From positions 71,364 through 135,363 of the forward strand of contig CAKSIT010000009.1 in assembly GCA_934462925.1 (NCBI GenBank): DNA of 64,000 nt, written 5' to 3'. Of the stretch, positions 23,981 through 32,586 are shown one piece after another. This DNA is from an uncultured Oscillospiraceae bacterium (GTDB taxonomy: Bacteria; Bacillota; Clostridia; Oscillospirales; Ruminococcaceae). Position 1 is the first letter of the stretch. Every line of letters begins with the position of its first letter. A program made the position numbers and the translations under genes. Under the pieces are notes generated by a model that saw only the letters and a list, made by a program, of their open reading frames with translations, did no database searches and was not told the DNA's origin.

Positions 23981-24820
23981 TTACGGCTCGGTAAGCTTTC
24001 TTGCCGCGTAGAAGATGAAGATGTCGTGCGTTCCCGCAGTGTCGGCGTCGTCGTCGCTGCGCGCCTTTTCGGCGTCGTAAATTGTATAGCCGTAGGAGTT
24101 CTTGTTCTCGGTGGGGTCGTACTTGTTGGTAGCTATCATGTAAAGCTCCGTAAGGCCGTAGCCGGAGAACACGAGCGAATGGTCTTCCATGTTGTGGTGG
24201 TCGTAGACGTTGATGTCGATTTCGAGCGCGGGGCGCTTTGCCAGAGTCTGCGTCGTGCCGTCCTCATTCTTGGGGAACGTGCCGTCGCGGTACTGGTTTG
24301 TCGCCTGCTCAACGGTTATCTTCGGGTAAAGCCCGTCGTAGAAGCATTCCTCGAAAACCGGCATACTTTTAAGGCTTCCAAGCTCGCTTACATAGTCCTG
24401 AAACAGCATATACTTGGATTCGCCCGAGCGCGCGTCGGTCGTCATGCGCAGGCTAAGGCAGCGTATCTCGTAAATGTCGGCGTTTTCAGCCTTCTTCGCC
24501 CATTCGAGCATCGTCCAGATATCGCTGCCGCTCGACATCAGCGGCTGACCTGTGGAAATGTCCGAGCCTGTCGCGTTGGTCACTATCTTAACGTAGGGCG
24601 TGCTTCGCAGGCTGCGCGTGATGTAGTTCTCAAGCGAGGACGCCACCATGCTTGCGTGCGAGTTCGTTTCCTCCGTTTTCACCATTTTAAGCGCGGGCGT
24701 GATGAAAGCGATTATTCCGACGAGCAGCACCCCGAGGAGCGCGGCGGATACGATAACCTCAACGAGGGTGAATCCGCCGTTCTTTCGGGAGAACAGCCGC
24801 CGCTTGAATTTTTTCAGCAT
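23981..24820 (-). CDS. Minor prepilin
   Basis: 279 residues. Leader ends KNGG, then FTLVEVIVSAALLGVLLVGI; Glu 5 is kept. The globular part has no motif known to me. Sixteen bases after the preceding prepilin-like gene, with GGGGG before the ATG. Last gene of the pilC-to-minor-pilin operon. Minor pilins of this kind prime assembly or modify the tip. Confidence 0.82.
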   Translation of the reverse strand: MLKKFKRRLFSRKNGGFTLVEVIVSAALLGVLLVGIIAFITPALKMVKTEETNSHASMVASSLENYITRSLRSTPYVKIVTNATGSDISTGQPLMSSGSDIWTMLEWAKKAENADIYEIRCLSLRMTTDARSGESKYMLFQDYVSELGSLKSMPVFEECFYDGLYPKITVEQATNQYRDGTFPKNEDGTTQTLAKRPALEIDINVYDHHNMEDHSLVFSGYGLTELYMIATNKYDPTENKNSYGYTIYDAEKARSDDDADTAGTHDIFIFYAARKLTEP

Positions 24821-24835
24821 TATCTGTCCCCCTTA

Positions 24836-25879
24836 TCACGCGGGCGTGTATACATAATTGTATGCACCGTAAATGTTGGGCTGAACATTGCCGTCGGCGT
24901 CGGTAAAGGTTTCGTACTTATGGGAAGAACCGGTAGAAACGCCGTTCGAGCCGAAATCAGCCGTTGTAAGGTTCGGGTCTTCGCTGAACACAACGTAAAA
25001 GCGCGAGAATCCCGTGTTGGCGGAGAAATCCCTGCAGGAATCGCCCTTAGCAAAGTCGTAGCCTATCTGAATGCCGCCGTTACGCAGTACCGTAAGCTTA
25101 TACGCGTTTATGCTGTTCTCTCTTGTGGTCGAGCATTTTGTCGGGGCAAGCGATACGGAGTTAACGTATCCCGCGGAAAGTATCGAAGCGGATTTCGGTA
25201 TCTGAATGGTGTATTCCTTACCGTCGTCGCGCGTTACATTCTGCGTGGTCGCTTTCGACGCGTCCGTATCCTTGAAATAGAGCTTGTACTGCGCAAATTT
25301 CAGGCTTATGGAATCGGTAGTATCGGGTATTACCGCAGTTTCAAACAGATACCTTACGCCCGTGCCGGAGTAGGTGGAGTCTTTTTCAGCCTTAACCACT
25401 CTGACATACATAAATCCCTTTGTGCCTGTGATGCGCGTATCGTAGCGCCCCGCCTGAGAAGCGCTGTTGTACTTATTATCATCGTCCTTTATAGGCTTGT
25501 CGGTGTACTCAACGTCGCCTATAAAATAGTTAAGACCCTCGTAGAGGTTATCCGCAAACTTTGTATCGTCTGTGGAATGCGCCTGATATCCGAACGAAGC
25601 AGCGCCCGCAGGGTCGCCGTCCTCGTTCTGGAAGGTAAAGTTCATTGTACCCGAGGGGAGCGTGGTGTCCGTGGAATCGTACTTGTACGTTTTATCCTTG
25701 CGGACGAGGTCCTCCTGCTGGTGCGCAAGCTCCCTTGCGAACTGGTTGTTGGCGTTGCGCGCTGAAATCGCAACCTGCACCACCGACATTACCATCGCCG
25801 ACATTATCGCGAAGATAACGAACGCAACGAGTATTTCAACCAGCGTAAAGCCGTTTCTTTTTGACAATAGCTTTTTCAT
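24836..25879 (-). CDS. Minor prepilin (PilV/PilW-like position)
   Basis: 347 residues. Leader MKKLLSKRNG, then FTLVEILVAFVIFAIMSAMV. The ATG at 25879 is preferred because AAAGGAG lies just upstream; the frame extends further without a site. Large globular region with many Tyr, Asp and Thr. Between the PilX-like protein and another minor prepilin. Confidence 0.83.
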   Translation of the reverse strand: MKKLLSKRNGFTLVEILVAFVIFAIMSAMVMSVVQVAISARNANNQFARELAHQQEDLVRKDKTYKYDSTDTTLPSGTMNFTFQNEDGDPAGAASFGYQAHSTDDTKFADNLYEGLNYFIGDVEYTDKPIKDDDNKYNSASQAGRYDTRITGTKGFMYVRVVKAEKDSTYSGTGVRYLFETAVIPDTTDSISLKFAQYKLYFKDTDASKATTQNVTRDDGKEYTIQIPKSASILSAGYVNSVSLAPTKCSTTRENSINAYKLTVLRNGGIQIGYDFAKGDSCRDFSANTGFSRFYVVFSEDPNLTTADFGSNGVSTGSSHKYETFTDADGNVQPNIYGAYNYVYTPA

Positions 25880-25896
25880 TGAAATCTCCTTTCGCG

Positions 25897-28149
25897 TTAG
25901 TTTCTGCCGACGATTATCTTCCACGCCTTGGAGTCATGCGGGAGCGAACCCGTAGCGCCAAGCTCGCTGGGCATATAATCGGGGTAGCAGTTGAGATACC
26001 ACGAGTTGTCGTTGAAGATGTAGTCCGAAACGACCATACCGCCGCAGAAGCGCACGGTGTTCGTTTCGCCGCTGTGATAGCCCTTATATGTCATATAGGG
26101 CGCGTAAACGAATCCGAAGTAGGAGTTGGACTCGATAGACTCAACTCTGAGTTCGCTTCCCGTGGACGGGTCGGTAACGGGGTAGTCCGCAATGTAGATT
26201 GCCGCAGACTCGTCGCAGGAAACGAGGAAAATGTTGCAGTTAGGATAAATGTAATCGCCTGAAGAATCCGTGGGGTACTTTGCCTGGAGAATCGCGTTTG
26301 TGTTAATGCATTTTCTTACGTAATTGCGGTCGATTCGGTTCGCGCAAAGCTCGGAGTATTTTCCGTCCTTGTTCTTGTGCGGCTCGTTTACGTTAAGCTC
26401 GCAGTCGGGGTTCGGGCAGAACGTTCTGTGGTAGTTGTGCCTGTCGCAGGTAACCTGCTTCTGATAAGTGCCGCATTCGGTGCACTTTGTTGTGAGCGTC
26501 TTTAGGTCGTATGTGCAGTCCGCGCAGCCGTCGGGGCATTTTTCATGAATGAACTTCTTTACATTGTTCTGACTGTTTCTTGTTTCAAGCGAATAGCCGC
26601 CGTTGGGATTGGTGCTGCCGCCGAGGAGCAGAAACCAGCCGTAGTGCATGAACTTCTCGTACTGCGAGGATGCGTAGTTAACGCCCTTGGGAATATCGAT
26701 AATAAGCGAACCCTTGCCCGTTACAAGAATGTTTATGCCCTTCTGATTCGCGTTGCCCGAAGCGGTAAGCCCGAGCGGATTCCAGCAGAACGTGTCGTCA
26801 ACGTCGTCGCCGTTGGTGTCAAGGTTAGCTTCTACTCTAAGGTAGTGCTTGTTTTCCTCATCGTCGCCCGTATCGATAAAGATAGTGTAGTTTCTTATAT
26901 CGCCCGACGCGTCTATGTCCCTTATGTCGCCTATGCTGGTGTAGCAGGTCTTATCGCTGCCTGCGACGAACGGAATGTCCTTTTCATACTCGCCCGCAGC
27001 GCTGTTAAAGAGAATGTCCTGAGCCCTTGCAGGGAAGTTGTCGTCTATCTTCCAGTTGCCGAACTCGCTGGAAGCCGTTGCGGTGTTGATGTACTCAACA
27101 GCTGCGTCCGCCTCGGCGTCGGGCCACTTCTCGCAGTTGTAATCCGTTCTCTCCGTGCCGTCCGTGTAAATCTTGCCGTTTATTTTGAGCGTTCTGTTAA
27201 GGTTGCCCTTATCGGGAGCGCCGCCGGTATAGATAAAGTCGCCGTCAACATTGAGCGTAGAGCCGCCGTTGGCGTTCATGCCGCCGTCCCAGTAAACGTC
27301 GCCGAGAACGTAGATATCAACGTTGTTAAGGTTGAACCCGCCCGTGATGTGCAGGTCGCTGCCGATATAAATTTTACCTCTCTTGCCGTCCTTGCCGAGG
27401 TTAAAGGTGGATACGTTGTTGATGTAGAACGAGTCGCGCACTACAAATGAAAGCACGTCCTCAAGGTTTACGGTGTTGCCGCGGTTCATTTCTACAGAGC
27501 CGCCGCAGAAAACGTCGCCGTAAAGCTTGTACTCGCCCTCGCCGTTACCGAAGTTTACAAACTCGTTATCGAAAACGCTTCTTGTTTCAAACATACCGCT
27601 GGCAACGTCTGCGTTGTTGGGAACGTAGCCCGTGGAAGCGAATATGTCGGAGTTTACCTTGGAATCCTGAGTTTTTGTGGGGGGTATGTGCCAGTAAATG
27701 TGAATCGTTTCCCTTACGCCGCCGACGGATACCGTGGTAGCCACATCGAAAGTGGTGCAGGTAACGCCGCCGATAGTTTCGGGCTTCACTTTGGTGATGT
27801 TAACGTCGTATGCGCCTAACTGGTTTTCCTCGTCGTTAGCGCCCGCGGGGTTGAGCGCGAAGAAGTCGTTGCCGTTGGTGGTAAGCGTACCGCCCTCGGG
27901 AAGCGCCATCATCTTTCCCGCAAGCTCAGAACTGGAGTTTGCGCTCATCCAGTTTACAAGCGCGTCCTGTATGGACACCGCGGACTGGTACGACTGGTTC
28001 TGATTGAACACCGCATACTGCACCGAGCGTGACGAAACGACAGAAAAATACATCGCCATAACCGCCATCAGCAGCGCAGTCATAGTGCTTAGTACCATGA
28101 ACAGCGCGCTTCCGCGGTTGCTCATGTACTTTCGTAATGTATGCGTCAT
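25897..28149 (-). CDS. Large PilX-like pilus protein with a Cys-rich domain
   Basis: 750 residues. The N-terminus (RGSALFMVLSTMTALLMAVMA, residues 12-32) is the PilX type: a single hydrophobic helix without a classical GFTLxE site. Residues 200-330 have repeated short strands (LYGDVFCGG, IYIGSDLHITGG, IYVLGDVYWDGG) typical of polymer-forming or beta-helix folds. Nine Cys cluster between 538 and 602 (CPDGCADC, CTEC, CPNPDC), like zinc ribbons or disulfide knots. Size and position in the minor pilin operon suggest a tip protein or adhesin; this is inference. AGGAGG precedes the ATG. Confidence 0.72.
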   Translation of the reverse strand: MTHTLRKYMSNRGSALFMVLSTMTALLMAVMAMYFSVVSSRSVQYAVFNQNQSYQSAVSIQDALVNWMSANSSSELAGKMMALPEGGTLTTNGNDFFALNPAGANDEENQLGAYDVNITKVKPETIGGVTCTTFDVATTVSVGGVRETIHIYWHIPPTKTQDSKVNSDIFASTGYVPNNADVASGMFETRSVFDNEFVNFGNGEGEYKLYGDVFCGGSVEMNRGNTVNLEDVLSFVVRDSFYINNVSTFNLGKDGKRGKIYIGSDLHITGGFNLNNVDIYVLGDVYWDGGMNANGGSTLNVDGDFIYTGGAPDKGNLNRTLKINGKIYTDGTERTDYNCEKWPDAEADAAVEYINTATASSEFGNWKIDDNFPARAQDILFNSAAGEYEKDIPFVAGSDKTCYTSIGDIRDIDASGDIRNYTIFIDTGDDEENKHYLRVEANLDTNGDDVDDTFCWNPLGLTASGNANQKGINILVTGKGSLIIDIPKGVNYASSQYEKFMHYGWFLLLGGSTNPNGGYSLETRNSQNNVKKFIHEKCPDGCADCTYDLKTLTTKCTECGTYQKQVTCDRHNYHRTFCPNPDCELNVNEPHKNKDGKYSELCANRIDRNYVRKCINTNAILQAKYPTDSSGDYIYPNCNIFLVSCDESAAIYIADYPVTDPSTGSELRVESIESNSYFGFVYAPYMTYKGYHSGETNTVRFCGGMVVSDYIFNDNSWYLNCYPDYMPSELGATGSLPHDSKAWKIIVGRN

Positions 28150-28163
28150 AAATTCTGCCTCCT

Positions 28164-28179
28164 GTCGGCTCGCGCCGAC
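28164..28179 (-). promoter_or_regulatory. Hairpin beside the ribosome site of the PilX-like gene
   Basis: GTCGGC/GCCGAC with a 4-base loop ends directly before the AGGAGG on the minus strand. It could affect translation of the downstream minor pilin genes. Confidence 0.5.
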
Positions 28180-28282
28180 TGTCGTAGACCTGTGTTAATG
28201 CTTAATGCGCGGACTTGTAAGCAGTAGAACGCCGCGCTCTTGGTCGGGACGGCTGCCGTTTGAGGTTTTGCCCCGATTATGC

Positions 28283-28322
28283 AAAGCCTCCCGCGGGGAA
28301 AACTCCCCGCAGGAAGGGCTTT
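28283..28322 (-). terminator. Intra-operon hairpin after the PilO-like gene
   Basis: Strong GC stem (GCGGGGA/TCCCCGC core, extended by AAGCC/GGCTT) four bases after the PilO-like stop. The T-run is short, so partial termination is likely, lowering transcription of the minor pilin genes. Confidence 0.5.
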
Positions 28323-28325
28323 TCA

Positions 28326-29255
28326 TCAGAATGCTATACCGTCCTGAGCGTCAAGCTGGTCGGTGGGGTCTTCCATTCGTGTAATGGAGTAGAACGTTAC
28401 AGAGGTGGAAACTGTGTAAATGTAGTCGCTTACGCTAAGCTCCTCGCCCTCGCCCTCGCCTGCACCTTCAGCGCCTGCTGCGCCCGCTTCGGCCGCGGGG
28501 GGAGTTTTGCCGTTGCCCGCTCTCTTATAGAGCTGCTTGATGCCCTCCTCCTCTGCGTCCTTGGCAATATCGTCCATAAGCTCGTCGTACATCTTTTCAG
28601 CCAAGGGGTTGCTGAATACAAAGCCCTCAAGCTTCATTGCCTTTCTTGTAAGGCCGCCGGATTCCTGCTTCTGGTAGTTGTTTACCTCGTCGCAGAACTT
28701 TATAAGCTCCTCCTGGTCGATTGCGGTAACGTCGAAGCTTACCGTGATAGAGCCAACCTCCTGCGTTGAGCTGAGATTGTCCCTGAGTATCTGCTGGCGC
28801 TGCGCGTAAGCGAGCTGCTCCTGCGAAGGCTCTGCGCCGCTTGTAGCGTAGCTCTTAAGCGCGTAGGTTACTTCCTTTTCCTCAAAGAACTCAACGCCGA
28901 GCGTTGTAACGGACGGCTCTGTTACCGTCAGCGCGCCAACGACAACGTTTGCCTCGCACTGGGCGAGGAAGTTTCTGAACTCCTCGTCGGCCTCGTAAGC
29001 GGTCATTTCCTCAAAGAATACGTCTGCGAGGTTCTCGCCGTCCTCAAACGCCTGTATTACCTGCGCTTTAAGCGCGTCCTTTGTCGCAGCCTTTTCTACG
29101 GCTGCGGTGTATTCGCTCTGCTTGTTTGCAAGAGAACTCTTGCTTACTCCGATAGCCTCTGCGCGGGGCTTGATAAACATGAAAATGCCGACCGCAAGGA
29201 TAACTATAACGGCTATAACAAGCGCGCCTATTCTTTCCTGTTTGCTAAGCTTCAT
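28326..29255 (-). CDS. PilO-like type IV pilus assembly protein
   Basis: 309 residues. Short cytoplasmic N-terminus, one membrane helix (about 11-29), then coiled-coil and an alpha/beta extracytoplasmic domain; Gly/Ala/Glu-rich stretch near 255-275. Position after the PilM-PilN fusion and a start that overlaps its stop by one base (TAATG) identify it as PilO by context; sequence likeness alone is weak. Confidence 0.75.
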   Translation of the reverse strand: MKLSKQERIGALVIAVIVILAVGIFMFIKPRAEAIGVSKSSLANKQSEYTAAVEKAATKDALKAQVIQAFEDGENLADVFFEEMTAYEADEEFRNFLAQCEANVVVGALTVTEPSVTTLGVEFFEEKEVTYALKSYATSGAEPSQEQLAYAQRQQILRDNLSSTQEVGSITVSFDVTAIDQEELIKFCDEVNNYQKQESGGLTRKAMKLEGFVFSNPLAEKMYDELMDDIAKDAEEEGIKQLYKRAGNGKTPPAAEAGAAGAEGAGEGEGEELSVSDYIYTVSTSVTFYSITRMEDPTDQLDAQDGIAF

Positions 29256-30913
29256 TACTCAGTTACCTCCTCAACGGCTTCAGTAGATTCAGGGGAAAGG
29301 TTTATCGCCGTGGCGTTCGCCTCGTCAGCGCCCGCCTGCATATTCATGGTGATTTCAAAGGTGAATATCGTGTCGTATGTAGTCTTACCGTCCGTAGCAA
29401 GCGCAACGTAATTTATCCAGTCGTCGGCGTTCGACTTTTCAAAGCCGGTGTACTTAACATTCACGAAGAACGGGTCGCCGTCCTTGGTCTTGATGTTTTC
29501 GGTAATGTATTTCGCATAAGCGGAAGGCACTTCCGACGGGTCGCCGACGCAGCGGCCTATAAACTTAGCGCTAATGGAGTAGTCGCCGATGGTAAGCTCG
29601 GACACCTCAAGCTCCTGATTCTTGGACTTGTCAAGGATATTGTCCGCGCCCTCGGTCATGTACGGCTCTTTTACCTTGTTTATTATGTCGCTCGTTACCT
29701 TGGGGGTGTAGTTGAACAGGTTGGTCGTCTGGCTCATGCTTGCGTTGTAGTTTTCAAAGCCCGAAAGCATATCGCTTCTTGTTCCTACTATCGCAAGGTC
29801 GTTTTTAAGCGCGGTGTCTTCCAGCTTCGTCTGTATCTCGGTTATCTGCTTCTGATAGCTGCTGTTGATAGCGTCGAAGCCTATGCACACGCCCGCGACT
29901 ACCGCTATAGCGCCCACGCACGCGCCGCCCAGCGCCAGCAGGAAGCCGCTCATGCCCTTGGACTCCTTAGCGGAGGTCGCCTCGAGCAGGTTGATATGCT
30001 CAAGCTCCTTGTTTCTGCGGTAGATAGCGCCGATAGCGTTAGCATACTTTGTAAAGTCTATCTCCGTCATGGTTATAACGGTGGTAGGCGTTGCAAGGAC
30101 GTTCGTGTTTACGTTAAAGGAGGATATCGCGTTCGACAGCTCGATAAAGTTGTCGATATCGCCGTAGAACATTATCTCCTTAAGCGGCTTTGCACCCTTG
30201 CGGCTCTTGATGAACTGAATCATTCTGAACAGGTTGTCGTAAACCGCTCTTGTAACGTAGTCGGGCGCGTTGTCGTACTCCGTCGGGTCGATAGCGAAAT
30301 AACGGGAGAATACTATCTGGTTGTCCTCGTAAAGGTTCATGTTGAGGAACTGCTTATCTATCTGAATAAGCAGCATAGGCATTCTGTCCGCCATCTTGGG
30401 CGTATTGGTGATAAGGCGCGTAACGGAGTTGTTGGAGATGTTTACCGCCTTAAGCGACAGGCCTATGTGCGAGAAAAGCCTTACGTAGCCGTCAACAAGA
30501 CGCTGCGGGCAGGCGGTAGCGATTACCTTTATCTTCTTGTTCTTCTCCTCGTCCTCGGTTTCGCCCGCAATCGTAAACGAGATGTTGTACTCGTTGGACA
30601 CGTTCATGTCCGACTGAATCATAGCCTCGATTATAGCGGGGTTCTTCATGCTCTTGGGCTTGTCGAGCAGAAGCTCCTTGTAAACTATGGAGCTTGACGT
30701 GATGGAAACTATCGCGTCCTTCTCCTTGATGTCCTTGGACTTGATGATATCGTTAAGTTCAGCGGCAACCATAGGAACGTCGGTTATGTAGCCGTTGGAT
30801 ACCATGCCCATGCTAAGCTCGCGCATATCCGCGTCCTGAACGCGTATCTTGTTACCGCTGTGGACGCCTCTGACAAGCTTTATTTGTCTGTCGGTAATAT
30901 CAATTGAAAGCAT
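29255..30913 (-). CDS. PilM-PilN fusion protein
   Basis: 552 residues. Residues 1-310 form an actin-like ATPase-type domain as in PilM. One membrane helix follows at about 328-352, then a coiled-coil (355-375) and an extracytoplasmic domain as in PilN. In most pilus systems PilM is a separate cytoplasmic protein that binds the PilN tail; here the two appear joined. GAGGTG lies before the ATG. 38 bases after pilC. Confidence 0.78.
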   Translation of the reverse strand: MLSIDITDRQIKLVRGVHSGNKIRVQDADMRELSMGMVSNGYITDVPMVAAELNDIIKSKDIKEKDAIVSITSSSIVYKELLLDKPKSMKNPAIIEAMIQSDMNVSNEYNISFTIAGETEDEEKNKKIKVIATACPQRLVDGYVRLFSHIGLSLKAVNISNNSVTRLITNTPKMADRMPMLLIQIDKQFLNMNLYEDNQIVFSRYFAIDPTEYDNAPDYVTRAVYDNLFRMIQFIKSRKGAKPLKEIMFYGDIDNFIELSNAISSFNVNTNVLATPTTVITMTEIDFTKYANAIGAIYRRNKELEHINLLEATSAKESKGMSGFLLALGGACVGAIAVVAGVCIGFDAINSSYQKQITEIQTKLEDTALKNDLAIVGTRSDMLSGFENYNASMSQTTNLFNYTPKVTSDIINKVKEPYMTEGADNILDKSKNQELEVSELTIGDYSISAKFIGRCVGDPSEVPSAYAKYITENIKTKDGDPFFVNVKYTGFEKSNADDWINYVALATDGKTTYDTIFTFEITMNMQAGADEANATAINLSPESTEAVEEVTE

Positions 30914-30951
30914 ATCTTCACCTCATAAGTTATTATATGTAGTTTTCCGCA

Positions 30952-32145
30952 TTAGGAAATGTTGGTCATGCTGCCGTAGAGCATCGGGAACATACCCGCA
31001 AGGAACAGACCGATAGCGACGCCCATGATGATTATCATAAGCGGTTCCATAAGTCCTACAAGCTTTGTGATTGCGGAATCCGCTTCTTCGTCGTAGTAGT
31101 CCGCAACCTTTGAGAGAATGGTGTCGAGCGTACCGGATTCCTCGCCGACGAATATCATCGAGGTGAACATTCCCTCAAATATACCCGTCTTTTCAATCGA
31201 CTTCGACATACTCTCGCCGAGCTTGATATTAGCTATAACTTCCTTGAACTTTTCGCGCACATAGCTGTTGCCGACAACGGCTATGGACTTTTCGATACAG
31301 TCTACCATCTGAAGACCTGCGCCGTAAAGGTTCGACATATTTCTTGCGAAAGTACCCGTGTACATGGTAGCCACAAGCTTGCCGACCTTTGGTATCTTAA
31401 GCAGTATCTCGTCCATCTTAAGCCTTGTGGAGGGCGTTTTAAGCAAGAACCAGAATACGACTACTATCGCCGCAACAACGATTATGTAGATATACCACCT
31501 GTTAATAAGCGAATCGGAGAACGACATAAGCGCTCTTGAAAGCGGGGTCATATCCTCCTCGGACATCATGCTGCCGAACTGCGGCAGAACGGCCGTAAAC
31601 AGCAGTATGATAACCGCAACGAGCAGTACGAGCAGTACGACAGGGTAAACCATCGCGCTCTTTGCCTTGTTGGCGGTCTTGTTTGCGTTCGCAAAGTGGT
31701 CCGACAGACGGTTGAGCATCTGGTCGAGAGTACCCGAAGCCTCGCCCGCTGCAACCATGCTCACGAAAAGCTCCGGGAAAACGCCCGGCTTCGTCTGAAG
31801 AACGTCTGAAAAGGACTTACCTTTCTGTACCTCCTCGTAAATGTCGAGAAGCACCGCCTTAGCCTTCTTGTTCTCCTCCTGGTCCTGCAGAATAAACAGC
31901 GCCCTGACGAGCGAAAGACCCGCGCCCGTCATGGAAGCGAGCTGACGGCTGATGAAAGACACCTCTTTCGTCTTGAACTTGTACTTTACGTCAACCGCGT
32001 CGTTCGCACCCATGTCGCGGTACTTAGTGCAGTACAGGTTTCGTTCCTTCAGCTTTTGCTGAAGCTCCATGTAATCCTCCGCCATCTCCTGACCCCTGAC
32101 GGTTTTGCCGTTGGCGTCCGTGGCAACATAAGAGAATTTTTTCAC
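30952..32145 (-). CDS. pilC: Type IV pilus inner membrane platform protein PilC
   Basis: 397 residues with two T2SSF domains (about 65-190 and 265-390), each with membrane helices, and conserved GxxL and GExSG motifs (AAGEASGTLDQML, VGEESGTLDTIL). Holds the assembly ATPases and guides pilin subunits. GTG at 32145 is chosen because GGAGGT lies six bases upstream. First gene of the large minus-strand pil operon. Confidence 0.94.
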   Translation of the reverse strand: MKKFSYVATDANGKTVRGQEMAEDYMELQQKLKERNLYCTKYRDMGANDAVDVKYKFKTKEVSFISRQLASMTGAGLSLVRALFILQDQEENKKAKAVLLDIYEEVQKGKSFSDVLQTKPGVFPELFVSMVAAGEASGTLDQMLNRLSDHFANANKTANKAKSAMVYPVVLLVLLVAVIILLFTAVLPQFGSMMSEEDMTPLSRALMSFSDSLINRWYIYIIVVAAIVVVFWFLLKTPSTRLKMDEILLKIPKVGKLVATMYTGTFARNMSNLYGAGLQMVDCIEKSIAVVGNSYVREKFKEVIANIKLGESMSKSIEKTGIFEGMFTSMIFVGEESGTLDTILSKVADYYDEEADSAITKLVGLMEPLMIIIMGVAIGLFLAGMFPMLYGSMTNIS

Positions 32146-32234
32146 CGAATGACCTCCATTCCCCCGCAATGTATTGCGTAAATTGACCGGCAGCCCACGA
32201 GGGCATAATTCCCCCTCTGCCGTTGAGTAAATAA

Positions 32235-32263
32235 ATTATACCACAAAAACCCGTTTATTTCAA
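32235..32263 (-). promoter_or_regulatory. Promoter of the pilC operon
   Basis: Minus strand: TTGAAA (32263-32258), 17-bp spacer, TATAAT (32240-32235). The leader contains a CGGCAG/CTGCCG stem-loop before the pilC ribosome site. Confidence 0.88.
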
Positions 32264-32513
32264 GCACCGTTAATGCACTTTTTCAAAAAAATTTATAAAA
32301 AGTGCGCTTTTTTTATGTAGAATTTACAATTTGACTTATGTGCAACTTGAACAAATAGGGCATATCTAACACAAAATCAACAACTTTTGCGCGGATTATT
32401 GTTACATTTGCCGATAGAGTTGAATGTTTGCGGTAATTTTGCCCTATTGCGCTGCCGCGCTGTCGAATACGCGTCCGACCTATATATAAATATGTAAAGC
32501 CGCAGTAATCCCC
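32264..32513. other. AT-rich divergent region between pilC and nadE
   Basis: No gene, repeat or operator could be supported. It separates two strong divergent promoters. Confidence 0.5.
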
Positions 32514-32542
32514 TTGAATTTTCCCGCCAAACCGTGTATAAT
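32514..32542 (+). promoter_or_regulatory. Promoter of the nadE-polA operon
   Basis: TTGAAT (32514-32519), 17-bp spacer, TATAAT (32537-32542), 44 bases before the nadE start. Confidence 0.88.
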
Positions 32543-32586
32543 AAGGATATGGCAATATCGCCCGAAATATATTTTGGAGAAAAACT

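Noticed and set aside
32024..32206. Short minus-strand frame with a GAGGGG-like site overlapping the pilC start
   Set aside because: It overlaps pilC in another frame and most of its length lies inside pilC; the better start for pilC is the GTG at 32145.
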